Of a stretch of DNA of 53,897 nt, positions 16,284 through 25,392 are shown piece by piece (positions within the stretch are counted from its first letter, which is position 1; every line of letters starts with the position of its first letter). Under the pieces are notes generated by a model, which saw nothing but the letters and a program-made list of their open reading frames with translations, did no database searches and had not been told where the DNA came from. A program made the position numbers and the translations under genes. This DNA is from Oscillospiraceae bacterium (GTDB lineage: Bacteria; Bacillota_A; Clostridia; Oscillospirales; Oscillospiraceae): assembly GCA_017408725.1 (NCBI GenBank), contig JAFQUA010000008.1, positions 1-53,897 of the forward strand, read 5' to 3'.

Positions 16284-17225
16284 ATGCAGCAGATTCCTGT
16301 TTATGCGTTTTCCGGCTTTTTGGATTCCGGTAAAACAAAGTTTATTCAAGAAACTCTGGAAGATCCCCGTTTCAACGCTGGTGAGCGCACCCTGGTTCTG
16401 GTATTTGAAGAGGGAGAAGAGGAGTTTGATATTTCTACCTATCCCCACCAGAATGTATATTTAGAGGTTCTGGATCAGCAGACGGTAACCACAAAGGAAC
16501 TCCAGGCTCTTGCCAAGAAGCATAAAGCACAGCGCGTTGTCGCAGAACTCAACGGAATGCAGCTGGTAGGCGATCTTTATATGCGCTTTCCGGAGAATTG
16601 GGTGGTAGCGCAGGAAGTGATGTTCGCCGATTCCACCACTTTTATGGCATACAATGCCAATATGCGCAATCTGGTGATGGATAAGTTGATGGGCGCCCAG
16701 ATGGTAGTCTTTAACCGCCTTACACCGGGGCAGGATACTATGCCCTTTCATAAGATCGCCCGTGCGGCCAGCCGCAGGATCGATATTCTTTACGATTATA
16801 CTGACGGCACTACTGCCTTTGACGATGTAGAAGATCCGTTGCCCTTTGATATCAACGCCAAAGTTATCGAGATCAAGGATCCGGATTATGCGCTTTGGTA
16901 CCGCGATGTCACAGAAGAAACGGAAAAGTATGAGGGTAAGACGGTTCGGTTTAAAGGTCAGGTTGCCATGCTCCGCAGGGAGAAAAACGGCATGTTCGCT
17001 CCCGGGCGGTTCGTTATGACCTGCTGTGTGGACGATATTCAGTTCTGCGGGATTCCTTGCAAATTCGCAGGCGCGAATGCTTTGGACCCCAGATCCTGGG
17101 TCATGGTAACTGCGACGGTATCGGCCCAGAAGCATCCGCTCTATCAGGGAGAAACCGGCCCGGTTCTGACCGCAATCAGTGTTAAGAGTGCAGAGCCGGC
17201 AGAGGAAGAGGTTACCGCGTTTTAA
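16284..17225 (+). CDS. Diverged COG0523-like GTPase fused to a DUF1980/YcgQ-like domain
   Basis: 313 residues from the ATG, with GGTGA 5 nt before. The N-terminal half has Walker A GFLDSGKTKF (about 10-19) and an overall CobW-like G domain, but the CxCC metal motif is missing and the usual NKxD appears as FNRL. The C-terminal part (about 210-300: YEGKTVRFKGQVA...FVMTCCVDDIQFCGIPCKF) resembles the OB-like DUF1980 domain of YcgQ, which carries a CC-D signature and is usually linked to zinc-type permeases. The gene follows the His-rich GTPase by 10 bp in what looks like one operon, closed by the terminator at 17230. I infer a joint role in metal homeostasis. Confidence 0.8.
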   Translation: MQQIPVYAFSGFLDSGKTKFIQETLEDPRFNAGERTLVLVFEEGEEEFDISTYPHQNVYLEVLDQQTVTTKELQALAKKHKAQRVVAELNGMQLVGDLYMRFPENWVVAQEVMFADSTTFMAYNANMRNLVMDKLMGAQMVVFNRLTPGQDTMPFHKIARAASRRIDILYDYTDGTTAFDDVEDPLPFDINAKVIEIKDPDYALWYRDVTEETEKYEGKTVRFKGQVAMLRREKNGMFAPGRFVMTCCVDDIQFCGIPCKFAGANALDPRSWVMVTATVSAQKHPLYQGETGPVLTAISVKSAEPAEEEVTAF

Positions 17226-17229
17226 TTTT

Positions 17230-17264
17230 AAATGCGCACTGCCGATGAGCAGTGCGCATTTGCT
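17230..17264 (+). terminator. Rho-independent terminator
   Basis: A 13-bp perfect stem (17230-17242 with 17249-17261) just after the stop of the second COG0523 gene, with a short T-rich tail. Confidence 0.8.
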
Positions 17265-17359
17265 TATATATTCCAAACAAAAATTCGATAACAATGAAAA
17301 ATATAGTGCATTTTTGGGAAATCTGTGATATACTGCTTGCAATAGAGTGAGGTGAGCTT

Positions 17360-18622
17360 ATGTATCAACCCTTAGCAGATCTTTTAAGACCCACAAATCT
17401 TGATGAGGTTTTTGGTCAAGAGCATATTTTGGAGCAGGGAGCGGTTCTTCGCCGTTTGATCGATTCCGGAAATATTCCCAATATGATCTTTTATGGCCCT
17501 AGTGGCACCGGTAAGACGACAGTTGCCAATATTATTGCAAAGCAGACGAATCGTACCCTCTTTAAGCTGAATGCCACAACAGCCTCCACTGCGGACATTA
17601 AAGAGATCGTAAGTCAGTTGGATACATTCATGGCTCCAAACGGTGTGCTGCTTTATCTGGATGAGATCCAGTCCTTCAATAAAAAGCAGCAGCAATCCTT
17701 GCTTGAGCATATTGAAAACGGCAAGATTACCTTGATCGCGTCCACAACGGAAAATCCGTACTTCTATGTTTTTAACGCAATATTGAGCCGGTCGACGGTT
17801 TTTGAGTTTAAGCAGATTTCCGCCCAAGCTTCGCTGCAAGCAGTGAAACGGGCAGTAAAATTCATGGAGAACAGGGCAGCTTTGACGGCACTGCCGGAGG
17901 AAGGTGCGCTTGAATATATTGCCGGTGCCTGCGGTGGTGACCTAAGGAAAGCAATGAATGCTGTGGAAGTATTGTTTTCTGCGGGTATTCCCAATGATGG
18001 CAAGCTGATGCTGACCCTATCCGATGCCAAGGATGTTACTCAGAAAAGCGCACTGCGGGCAGACAGAGACGGAGATAATTATTATGATCTGCTGTCCGCT
18101 CTGCAAAAATCTATTCGCGGCTCAGACCCCGATGCGGCAGTCCATTACCTCGCAAGACTGTTGGAAGCGGGTCAGATGCAGTCCGCCTGCCGGCGGCTCA
18201 TGGTGATCGCCAGTGAGGATGTGGGCCTTGCTTATCCGATGATCATACCCATCGTAAAATCCTGCGTGGATATGGCTTTGATGCTTGGTATGCCGGAAGC
18301 CCGGATCCCGTTGGGGGATGCAGCGGTTCTGATGGCAACCAGTCCCAAATCGAATACCGGTCATATTGCGCTGGATATGGCTCTTGCGGATATCCGTGCA
18401 GGCAAAGGCGGGGACTTCCCAAGGCATTTGCAGAATGTTCACGCCGATACCTATACGATGGAGCGGGAGCAGGGATATCAGTATCCTCACGAATTCCCAA
18501 ATCATTGGGTCAAGCAACAATATTTGCCGGATGAATTGGCGGGAAAACAGTATTATACCTACGGTTCCAACAAGCTGGAACAGGCAGCGAAGCAATACTG
18601 GGACGCGATCAAAAATAAGTAA
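17360..18622 (+). CDS. rarA: Replication-associated recombination ATPase RarA/MgsA
   Basis: 420 residues, the family length. A clamp-loader-like AAA+ ATPase acting at stalled replication forks. Walker A GPSGTGKTT (about 45-53), Walker B LYLDEIQSFNKKQQ (about 93-106), sensor 1 ASTTENPYF, then the tetramerising C-terminal domain with IASEDVGLAYP and LLMATSPKSN-like motifs. The start follows GAGGTGAG. A TATACT at 17329 may be its -10 box, but no good -35 is present. Its end overlaps the convergent S1-domain gene by 14 bp. Confidence 0.95.
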   Translation: MYQPLADLLRPTNLDEVFGQEHILEQGAVLRRLIDSGNIPNMIFYGPSGTGKTTVANIIAKQTNRTLFKLNATTASTADIKEIVSQLDTFMAPNGVLLYLDEIQSFNKKQQQSLLEHIENGKITLIASTTENPYFYVFNAILSRSTVFEFKQISAQASLQAVKRAVKFMENRAALTALPEEGALEYIAGACGGDLRKAMNAVEVLFSAGIPNDGKLMLTLSDAKDVTQKSALRADRDGDNYYDLLSALQKSIRGSDPDAAVHYLARLLEAGQMQSACRRLMVIASEDVGLAYPMIIPIVKSCVDMALMLGMPEARIPLGDAAVLMATSPKSNTGHIALDMALADIRAGKGGDFPRHLQNVHADTYTMEREQGYQYPHEFPNHWVKQQYLPDELAGKQYYTYGSNKLEQAAKQYWDAIKNK

Positions 18623-19481
18623 CGGTTCTGCTCTGTGGATAGTACTCCCATTTGTCCAAATGACCTTCCGTTATGAAATAGGGCAGTTTTTGTTGTGGCG
18701 GTTCCGTTTTGAGAACCTCCAGAATTGATAGCTTGATCTTGTGTTTTTCCGGCTGAATGGAACGGATATAAACACTTACTCTGTCTCCGACTTTTATACT
18801 GGACTGCGGTTCGGCAAGACCGGATAAGTTGGGTGTCAATTCCACAAAAATGCCGTAAGGCAAAATGCTCCGCACGATTCCGGTAACGGTTTGACCGTCT
18901 CGAAACAGTGCGGCGTTATCCTCCCATGTTCCTAATAATTCTCTGCCAGTCAGTTCAATTCTGCGGTTTGCTTTATCTATTTGCAGGACAGCTGCATATA
19001 GTAACTGGCCACACCGATAAAGCTGCGCCGTATTATCCAGTCGCGAAACGCAGCACCTTCCAATCCGCATTAGGCCAGTGATCCCGCATCCAATATCGCA
19101 AAAAACGCCAAAGGACGCAGGATTCTGTACAATTGCCGGAAGGATATCTCCGGGGTGCAGGTTTTCGATAATATGATTGAGGGCTTTCTCCTGCGCGGCT
19201 TTTCGCGACAGAATGGGTTTTGCCTTGTTATCAAACCCCATTATCTGAAAACAGACGGGTTTTCCTACCTTGGACATTATGCTGTGGATATGGAGTTTGC
19301 CTGCAGCGGCTTCATCCTTGGTAATTACGCCAATCGTATCCCCCAGATCGACAAAAAGATTATGGTTTTCATCACATTTTACGCATATTCCCTGCAGAAT
19401 CTTACCGCTGATAGCGGCGTTCTGGATACTTTCTAAATCCGGAGGTATGTGGTGCATTCCCTCGGGGTGGTATAAATACAT
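18609..19481 (-). CDS. S1-domain RNA-binding protein (RpsA-like)
   Basis: 290 residues. Two clear S1 RNA-binding domains are seen, at about 115-190 (GDILPAIVQNPASFGVFCDIG) and about 195-260 (GQTVTGIVRSILPYGIFVELTP...VYIRSIQPEKHKIKLS), with a less regular one before them (about 25-95). Such proteins bind mRNA or the ribosome; a precise role is not known. Two ATGs compete: 19487 has GGGGG only one base away, 19481 has it at 7 nt, so 19481 is preferred. The gene is divergent from DUF951, 63 bp away. Confidence 0.85.
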   Translation of the reverse strand: MYLYHPEGMHHIPPDLESIQNAAISGKILQGICVKCDENHNLFVDLGDTIGVITKDEAAAGKLHIHSIMSKVGKPVCFQIMGFDNKAKPILSRKAAQEKALNHIIENLHPGDILPAIVQNPASFGVFCDIGCGITGLMRIGRCCVSRLDNTAQLYRCGQLLYAAVLQIDKANRRIELTGRELLGTWEDNAALFRDGQTVTGIVRSILPYGIFVELTPNLSGLAEPQSSIKVGDRVSVYIRSIQPEKHKIKLSILEVLKTEPPQQKLPYFITEGHLDKWEYYPQSRTVTYF

Positions 19482-19544
19482 AATCATTCCCCCTTTATCA
19501 ATCAGTATACGGTGCGCAAACGCAGTTTATGACAGGAGGTAGCG

Positions 19545-19754
19545 ATGGATATTCAGCTTCAGGATATTTTGGTTATGAAGAAAGAGCATCCCTGCGGTGA
19601 CAAGCGGTGGCTGGTTTTGCGGATAGGAGCGGATTTCCGGTTACGGTGCATGGGCTGCGGTCATGAGATTATGATACCGAGATTTAAAGCAGAGAAGAAT
19701 ATTAGTACGGTTATTCGACAAAATAACATATCGACAGAATCAAACGGCAGCTGA
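19545..19754 (+). CDS. DUF951 family protein
   Basis: 69 residues with the family core KKEHPCGDKRWLVLRIGADFRLRCMGCGHEIMIPR, including a probable zinc knuckle (Cys at HPCG and CMGC). Function unknown; present across Firmicutes. ACAGGAGG precedes the ATG by 6 nt. The stop codon lies inside the terminator stem at 19742-19772. Confidence 0.92.
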   Translation: MDIQLQDILVMKKEHPCGDKRWLVLRIGADFRLRCMGCGHEIMIPRFKAEKNISTVIRQNNISTESNGS

Positions 19755-19776
19755 TAGGGTCAGCTGCCGTTTTTCT
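19742..19776 (+). terminator. Rho-independent terminator
   Basis: A 13-bp perfect stem (19742-19754 with 19760-19772) followed by T's separates DUF951 from spoIIGA. Confidence 0.9.
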
Positions 19777-19906
19777 ATATTCATGAAAGGTTTTGTTTGC
19801 TTTTTCACGATGGGGCACGTTATTTGCGGTTCAGCAGGGACAAGGATGCGACCAACTTTTTCGGGGCCAGAGGATATACTGAATGCATCCGCAGGGAGGT
19901 GGTTGT

Positions 19907-20680
19907 ATGCAAATCTATCTGGATCTGATGATTCTGCTCAATTTTGTGGTGGACCTTTTGCTGTTGCTTGCCGTTAATAGACTTTGCGGGTATCCGGTTC
20001 GACCTTTTCGGTCGGCTGGAGCGGCGGGGGTCGGTGCTGTTTATGCTGCTGTATGCATACTACCCGGATATCGGTTTATGTCAGGACTATTTTGGAGGGT
20101 TATTTTTCTTTGCATTATGTCCGTGGTGGCATTCGGGTGGAACAGATCAACACTAAGACGGGGTGTGCTATTGATTTTCTTAAGTATGGCCTTAGGGGGG
20201 GTCGCTGGTTGTATTGGAAGGGGAGGCTTTTGGGGTATTGTTGTTTCTGCAGCCGCAATGCTTGTTTTGTGCCGCATCGGTTTTTATGGAGGCTCGGTAA
20301 GAAAAACATATGTGCCGGTAGAACTGCGATACAGAGGGAAAAAACTAACATTGGTTGCTTTGCGGGATACCGGGAATCTTCTTTCAGACCCCGTTACAGG
20401 ACAGAAAGTATTGGTTACCGGACCGGAGATTGCATGGGACGTAGCTGGCCTTACTCCATCGCAGTTAGCACAACCCGTAGAAACCATATCCCAGTGCAGG
20501 ATACCCGGTTTGCGGTTAATTCCGTACCGCTGCGTCGGACAGTCCTGCGGGATGCTGCTAGCCATGAATTTTGATTCGGTGAAAGTAGCCGGAATTGAAT
20601 GTGGGCATCTTGTGGCTTTCACACCGAATGGTTTTGGTGCCGGTTCTGAATATCAAGCATTATCAGGAGGGGAAATATGA
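19907..20680 (+). CDS. spoIIGA: Sigma-E processing peptidase SpoIIGA
   Basis: 257 residues, slightly shorter than the B. subtilis protein. Five or six membrane segments lie in residues 1-130, followed by a soluble aspartic-protease-like domain with the catalytic motif [11 protein letters not shown] (Asp about 153). It activates pro-sigma-E in the mother cell after a signal from the forespore. The ATG at 19907 follows GGGAGGTGG. A TATACT at 19875 could be a -10. Its TGA overlaps the sigE ATG (ATGA), keeping protease and substrate coupled. Confidence 0.93.
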   Translation: MQIYLDLMILLNFVVDLLLLLAVNRLCGYPVRPFRSAGAAGVGAVYAAVCILPGYRFMSGLFWRVIFLCIMSVVAFGWNRSTLRRGVLLIFLSMALGGVAGCIGRGGFWGIVVSAAAMLVLCRIGFYGGSVRKTYVPVELRYRGKKLTLVALRDTGNLLSDPVTGQKVLVTGPEIAWDVAGLTPSQLAQPVETISQCRIPGLRLIPYRCVGQSCGMLLAMNFDSVKVAGIECGHLVAFTPNGFGAGSEYQALSGGEI

Positions 20681-21387
20681 TTGTATCGTTGCGTCGCTTG
20701 TTGGAAAAGATTGGTTTAGTACATGATAATGAGATTTATTACATAGGCGGCAGTGATATTCTTCCTGCACCATTGAAAGGAGCGGAGGAGCAGCAAGCCT
20801 TGGAGGCGCTGGAGCGCGGTGAGGAATCCGCGAAGAATTTGCTGATCGAGCGGAATTTGCGTTTGGTGGTGTACATCGCAAGAAGATTTGAAAATACGGG
20901 TATTAATTTGGAAGATCTGATTTCTATCGGCACGATCGGTTTGATTAAAGCCATCGGCACATACCGCCGTGAGAAGAATATCAAGCTTGCAACTTATGCA
21001 TCGCGCTGTATTGAAAATGAGATCTTGATGCATATCCGGAAAATTGCCTGCCAAAAAGCGGAGGTTTCCCTGGACGAGCCGATCAATATGGATTATGACG
21101 GCAACGAATTACTGCTTTCTGACATTCTGGGAACGGATGAAGATATGATCCTTCGGCCTTTGGAGGATGATGTTGATTTGTGTTTGCTGCGAAAAGCGTT
21201 GTCTGAGCTTCCGGAAAGAGAACGGGAGATCGTATGGATGCGCTACGGGCTGAACGGCTACAAAGAACTCACACAGAAAGAGGTCGCACAAAAGCTTGGG
21301 ATCTCTCAATCGTATATTTCCAGGCTGGAAAAAAGGATTATGCTCCGCCTGAAGAAGGAATTAATACGGCAAACGTCATGTGTGTAG
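20677..21387 (+). CDS. sigE: Sporulation sigma factor SigE (pro-sigma-E)
   Basis: 236 residues. The N-terminal pro-sequence and cleavage region [15 protein letters not shown] match the family. Region 2 ([16 protein letters not shown]...[14 protein letters not shown]) and region 4 with its HTH ([23 protein letters not shown]) are intact. It directs early mother-cell transcription. It is coupled to spoIIGA upstream. In many Clostridia and Bacilli sigG comes next; here the next gene is rex with its own promoter. Confidence 0.96.
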   Translation: MIVSLRRLLEKIGLVHDNEIYYIGGSDILPAPLKGAEEQQALEALERGEESAKNLLIERNLRLVVYIARRFENTGINLEDLISIGTIGLIKAIGTYRREKNIKLATYASRCIENEILMHIRKIACQKAEVSLDEPINMDYDGNELLLSDILGTDEDMILRPLEDDVDLCLLRKALSELPEREREIVWMRYGLNGYKELTQKEVAQKLGISQSYISRLEKRIMLRLKKELIRQTSCV

Positions 21388-21397
21388 ATATTGGTAC

Positions 21398-21463
21398 TTG
21401 ATATTGGGGCGTTCTTGTGTTATAATCGATACAAATTTATATCGATATACTTTTGGATCGATA
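21398..21463 (+). promoter_or_regulatory. rex promoter with three phased ATCGATA repeats
   Basis: -35 TTGATA (21398-21403), 17-bp spacer, -10 TATAAT (21421-21426). ATCGATA occurs at 21425-21431, 21441-21447 and 21457-21463, exactly 16 bp apart, the first overlapping the -10. The repeats do not match the usual Rex operator (TTGTTAA and its complement) and look like sites for another regulator or an unusual autoregulation. Confidence 0.75.
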
Positions 21464-21477
21464 AACGGAGGTACGCA

Positions 21478-22116
21478 ATGGAACGCAAAGAGATTTCCAA
21501 ATCCGTTCTGAAGCGCTTGCCCGGCTATCTGGCATATTTAAAGACGCTTTCTGATGATCCATCACCGTATATATCCGCAACTGCCCTTGCCAATGCTCTT
21601 GGAATGGGTGAAGTGCAGGTGCGTAAGGATCTAGCTATGGTGTCAGACGGTGGCCGGCCGAAGATTGGTTATCCAAGACTATCTTTGATCGATGATATTG
21701 AGCAGTTTCTGGGATATGACAATACAACGGATGCTGTTTTGATCGGTGCAGGCAAACTGGGACAGGCACTTTGCGGATACAGCGGTTTTGATGCTTATGG
21801 CTTGAATGTTCTTGCCGCTTTTGATGCTGCACCTTCTGCATCCCACACGGATGAAGGAAAGCCGATTTTCCATATTTCTCAATTGGAAAGCTTCTGCCGC
21901 AGCAATAAAGTGCTGATGGGCATTATTACGGTACCGGCTGCTCATGCACAGGAGGTTTGCGATCAACTGATTTCTTGCGGAATTAAGGCGATTTGGAATT
22001 TTGCTCCCATCCATTTAGATGTACCGAACAATATTCTTGTTCAGAATGAGAATATGGCTACATCACTTGCAGTGCTCAGTATGCATTTGCAGGCGCAAAT
22101 CAAAGATAAAAAGTAA
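21478..22116 (+). CDS. rex: Redox-sensing transcriptional repressor Rex
   Basis: 212 residues, the family length. An N-terminal winged helix (ISKSVLKRLPGYLAYL...GEVQVRKDLA, 1-80) is followed by a Rossmann domain with the NADH-binding VLIGAGKLGQAL (about 84-95). Rex senses the NADH/NAD+ ratio and represses fermentation and electron-transfer genes in anaerobes. GGAGG lies 7 nt before the ATG. A bidirectional terminator separates it from glnS. Confidence 0.95.
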   Translation: MERKEISKSVLKRLPGYLAYLKTLSDDPSPYISATALANALGMGEVQVRKDLAMVSDGGRPKIGYPRLSLIDDIEQFLGYDNTTDAVLIGAGKLGQALCGYSGFDAYGLNVLAAFDAAPSASHTDEGKPIFHISQLESFCRSNKVLMGIITVPAAHAQEVCDQLISCGIKAIWNFAPIHLDVPNNILVQNENMATSLAVLSMHLQAQIKDKK

Positions 22117-22150
22117 AAAAGCGGCTGTGCGATTGCACAGCCGCTTTTTA
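22115..22150. terminator. Bidirectional terminator between rex and glnS
   Basis: A stem of about 15 bp (22115-22130 with 22135-22149) flanked by A's and T's serves both convergent genes. Confidence 0.9.
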
Positions 22151-22151
22151 C

Positions 22152-23831
22152 TTATTTTCCGGGCTTGAAGCTATCCTTCAAGCTGACACTTCTGTTGAAT
22201 ACCAGATGATCGGGAGAGGAATCCTTGCTGTCAGGGCAGAAGTAACCCAGACGCATGAACTGGTAGGATGCAGGGGCCTTGGCGTCAGCCAGACTCTTTT
22301 CAACCTTACAGCCGGTGAGGACTTCCAGAGAATTGGAATTCAGACAGCTCAAGTAATCCTTGCCTGCAGCATCGGGATCGGGATCGTTAAAGAGGTTGTC
22401 GTACTGACGGACTTCCGCATCCACAGCGGTTTCGGCGTCTACCCAATGAATAGTTGCGCCCTTGACCTTACGGCCATCAGCGGGATCGCCGCCGCGGGAT
22501 TCAGGATCGTAGGTGGCAAGAACTTCTACCACATTTCCGTTTTCGTCGGTAACACAACCGGTGCACTTGATGAGGTAGGCGCCCTTCAGACGGCATTCAG
22601 GGCCATTGGGAGTCAGACGCTTATACTTTGGAATGGGCTCAGCCATGAAATCATCCGCTTCAATCCACAGATTCCGGGAGAAGGTGACTTCCCGTGTCCC
22701 GTCCTCGGGCCGGTTGGGGTTGTTTTCCACTACCATGGTTTCACTCTGACCTTCGGGATAATTGGTAATGGTCAGCTTGATGGGCTTCAGAACAGCCATG
22801 ACACGCTGAGCAGTTTCGTTAAGATCCTCTCGCAGACAATGCTCCAGGAAAGCAAACTCAATGGTATTGGGGGATTTGGCTACGCCAACACGGTCGCAGA
22901 AGTTGCGGATGGAAGCGGGAGTGTAGCCCCGGCGGCGCAGACCGCAAAGAGTGGGCATTCTGGGATCGTCCCAGCCGGAAACATAGCCGTTTTCAACCAA
23001 AGCTCTCAGCTTGCGCTTGGAAAGCACAGTATGGTCAATGCCCAAGCGGGCAAACTCGATCTGACGGGGATGATGGGGAACGGAGACATTCTCAACGACC
23101 CAGTTGTAAAGGGGTCTGTGGTTCTCGAATTCCAGAGAGCACAGGGAATGGGTAATACCTTCCAGCGCGTCCTGAATGGGATGGGCGAAGTCGTACATGG
23201 GATAAATGCACCACTTGTCACCCTGGCGGTGGTGATGCATGTGACGAATCCGGTAAATTACGGGATCGCGCATATTGAAGTTGCCCGAGGCCAGATCGAT
23301 CTTTGCGCGGAGGGTATACTTGTTATCCTCGAACTCGCCGGCACGCATCCGCGCGAACAGATCCAGACTTTCCTCAATGGGACGGTCACGGTATGGGGAC
23401 TGGGCGGGGGTGTTCAGATCGCCGCGGTAATCCTTGAACTGCTCGGGGGTCAGCTCACAGACATAGGCAAGGCCCTTCTTGATCAGCTCTACAGCGTACT
23501 CGTAGTCCTTTTCAAAATAGTCAGAGCCATAGTAAAAGCGGTCGCCCCAGTCAAAGCCCAGCCAGTGGATGTCTTCCTTGATGGCTTCAACGAACTCCAC
23601 ATCTTCCTTGGTGGGGTTGGTATCGTCCATGCGCAGATTGCAAAGACCGTTAAACTTTTCAGCTGTGCCGAAATCGATGATCAATGCTTTGCAGTGTCCG
23701 ATATGCAGATAGCCGTTGGGCTCGGGCGGAAAACGGGTGTGAACAGTCTGTCCAGCGTAACGCCCACCCTCAGCGATGTCTTCTTCAATAAATGCGTGGA
23801 TGAAATTCTTGCTTTCGGTGATTTCAGCCAT
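22152..23831 (-). CDS. glnS: Glutamine--tRNA ligase
   Basis: 559 residues. Class I synthetase motifs: PPEPNGYLHIGHCKA (HIGH, about 35-49) and VLSKRK (KMSKS equivalent, about 268-273), plus a C-terminal anticodon-binding beta-barrel (about 340-559). It charges tRNA-Gln directly. Many Firmicutes lack GlnRS and use GatCAB instead, so its presence points to the clostridial lineages that have it. GAGAGGT lies 9 nt before the ATG; the promoter is at 23873-23901. Confidence 0.96.
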   Translation of the reverse strand: MAEITESKNFIHAFIEEDIAEGGRYAGQTVHTRFPPEPNGYLHIGHCKALIIDFGTAEKFNGLCNLRMDDTNPTKEDVEFVEAIKEDIHWLGFDWGDRFYYGSDYFEKDYEYAVELIKKGLAYVCELTPEQFKDYRGDLNTPAQSPYRDRPIEESLDLFARMRAGEFEDNKYTLRAKIDLASGNFNMRDPVIYRIRHMHHHRQGDKWCIYPMYDFAHPIQDALEGITHSLCSLEFENHRPLYNWVVENVSVPHHPRQIEFARLGIDHTVLSKRKLRALVENGYVSGWDDPRMPTLCGLRRRGYTPASIRNFCDRVGVAKSPNTIEFAFLEHCLREDLNETAQRVMAVLKPIKLTITNYPEGQSETMVVENNPNRPEDGTREVTFSRNLWIEADDFMAEPIPKYKRLTPNGPECRLKGAYLIKCTGCVTDENGNVVEVLATYDPESRGGDPADGRKVKGATIHWVDAETAVDAEVRQYDNLFNDPDPDAAGKDYLSCLNSNSLEVLTGCKVEKSLADAKAPASYQFMRLGYFCPDSKDSSPDHLVFNRSVSLKDSFKPGK

Positions 23832-23872
23832 ATTGCAGTAACCTCTCTTCGGTAAAAATTACATTTCAAATA

Positions 23873-23901
23873 ATTATAACCGATTGTTACCATTTTTGCA
23901 A
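23873..23901 (-). promoter_or_regulatory. SigA-type promoter for glnS
   Basis: Minus strand -35 TTGCAA (23896-23901), 17-bp spacer, -10 TATAAT (23873-23878). No T-box or other leader is seen in the roughly 35-nt leader. Confidence 0.75.
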
Positions 23902-23971
23902 CAGAAATTCTGTGCGTCCTTTTTAATTTGTAAAATATCAGAAAACAATCGGGAAATTGTGAAATTTGTTG

Positions 23972-24000
23972 TTGTCAATTCGCCTTTCTTATATTAAAAT
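23972..24000 (+). promoter_or_regulatory. SigA-type promoter for the pyrH operon
   Basis: -35 TTGTCA (23972-23977), 17-bp spacer, -10 TAAAAT (23995-24000). Confidence 0.7.
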
Positions 24001-24032
24001 AGGATAAGATATAGGAGAAGGAGTGGTAACAT

Positions 24033-24761
24033 TTGTCTGTACTCAAATACAAGCGCATCCTGCTGAAGGTCAGCGGTGAGGCGCTGGGTGAAAAAACAGC
24101 ACAGGGCGACGGCTTCGGTCTGGACTTTAAAAAAATCGGTGAAGTTTGTGAAGCCATTAAGGAATGCGTGGATATGGGCGTGCAGGTAGGTCTTGTGATC
24201 GGCGGCGGTAACTTCTGGCGGGGTGTTAAGAACGGCAGCGGCAAAATGCAGCGCAGCCACGCCGATGCCATGGGTATGCTGGCGACTGTTATGAATGCCA
24301 TCGCGGTTGCGGACGTGCTGGAGCAGTACGGTATGGACGCGAGAGTATTGACAGCGGTGGAGATTCATAAGTATGCGGAATACTTTACTAGAGATCTTGC
24401 CCACCGCTATCTGAATGAAGGCAAGGTTGTTATTTTTGCGGCCGGCACAGGCAATCCCTATTTCTCCACAGATACTGGTGCTGTGCTCCGCGGTGTGGAA
24501 ATTGAGGCAGACGCCATTTTGATGGCCAAGAATGTGGATGCCATTTATTCTGCAGACCCCAAGAAGGATCCTAATGCCGTACGGTACACGAAGCTTACTT
24601 ACGATGAGTGTCTTGCCAAGCACCTGAAGGCTACCGATACCACCGCTATGGCACTGGCCATGGACAATGACATGACTATGGTCTGCTTCGGTCTGGCTGA
24701 GGAAAACAGTATTATCCGTGTGGTTCGTGGCGAAGACATTGGAACCACCGTTACTAATTGA
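24033..24761 (+). CDS. pyrH: UMP kinase
   Basis: 242 residues from a TTG start with AAGGAG upstream. It phosphorylates UMP to UDP; amino-acid-kinase fold with KYKRILLKVSGEALG at the N-terminus, IGGGNFWRG (about 55-63) and GTGNPYFSTDTGA (about 135-147). First gene of a long plus-strand run that continues through frr, uppS, cdsA, dxr, rseP, ispG and polC. Confidence 0.96.
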   Translation: MSVLKYKRILLKVSGEALGEKTAQGDGFGLDFKKIGEVCEAIKECVDMGVQVGLVIGGGNFWRGVKNGSGKMQRSHADAMGMLATVMNAIAVADVLEQYGMDARVLTAVEIHKYAEYFTRDLAHRYLNEGKVVIFAAGTGNPYFSTDTGAVLRGVEIEADAILMAKNVDAIYSADPKKDPNAVRYTKLTYDECLAKHLKATDTTAMALAMDNDMTMVCFGLAEENSIIRVVRGEDIGTTVTN

Positions 24762-24780
24762 TTTATAGGAGGATTCAGCA

Positions 24781-25335
24781 ATGAGTGTTGATTTTAAGGA
24801 ATTTGAAAGAAGAATGAGCAAGGCTGTGGACCATTTGCATGAGGAATTCGGTGCAGTTCGTGCCGGTCGTGCCAATGCAAAGGTTCTGGACCGCATTAAT
24901 GTGGAATACTATGGAAGTGAAACTCCATTGAACGGTGTTGCGACCATTTCCTCTCCCGATGCCCGTACGCTGGTCATCGCCCCTTGGGATACCAAGCTGC
25001 TGAAGGACATTCAGAAGGCTATCCAATCTTCTGATCTGGGCATCAATCCCCAGAATGACGGTAAGGTTATCCGCCTTATTTTCCCTCAGCTGACTGAGGA
25101 GCGCCGTAAGGAACTGACCAAGCAGGTAAAGAAGTATGCCGAGGACGGTAAGGTTGCTATGCGCAATATCCGCCGTGACGGCATGGATTATGTGAAGAAA
25201 CTGAAGAAGAACAGCGAGATCACCGAGGATGAGCAGAAGAAGGCAGAAAAGGATCTGCAGGACCTGTTGGATAAGTATATCAAGAAGGTGGACGAAGCCA
25301 CCGCTGCCAAAGAAAAAGAATTGATGGCCATTTAA
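24781..25335 (+). CDS. frr: Ribosome recycling factor
   Basis: 184 residues, the normal length. It splits post-termination ribosomes together with EF-G. Family motifs are visible: HLHEEFGAVRAGRAN (about 18-32), and RNIRRDGMDYVKKLKKN (about 128-144). Strong ribosome binding site AGGAGGA; 19 bp after pyrH, the conserved order. Confidence 0.97.
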   Translation: MSVDFKEFERRMSKAVDHLHEEFGAVRAGRANAKVLDRINVEYYGSETPLNGVATISSPDARTLVIAPWDTKLLKDIQKAIQSSDLGINPQNDGKVIRLIFPQLTEERRKELTKQVKKYAEDGKVAMRNIRRDGMDYVKKLKKNSEITEDEQKKAEKDLQDLLDKYIKKVDEATAAKEKELMAI

Positions 25336-25392
25336 GGCCCATATTGTGTATTGGGGGCGGAAACGCCCCTAATGCTCTGTAAAGAGGTTATT

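Noticed and set aside
19714..19736. Two TTCGACA-like words resembling Spo0A boxes upstream of spoIIGA
   Set aside because: They lie in the DUF951 coding end and before a strong terminator, about 170 bp from the gene, so control of spoIIGA is unlikely.
19783..19977. A 64-codon plus-strand frame before spoIIGA
   Set aside because: No ribosome binding site and it runs out of frame into spoIIGA.
22206..23855. A 549-codon plus-strand open frame opposite glnS
   Set aside because: Codon-bias shadow of glnS; no ribosome binding site and no family pattern.
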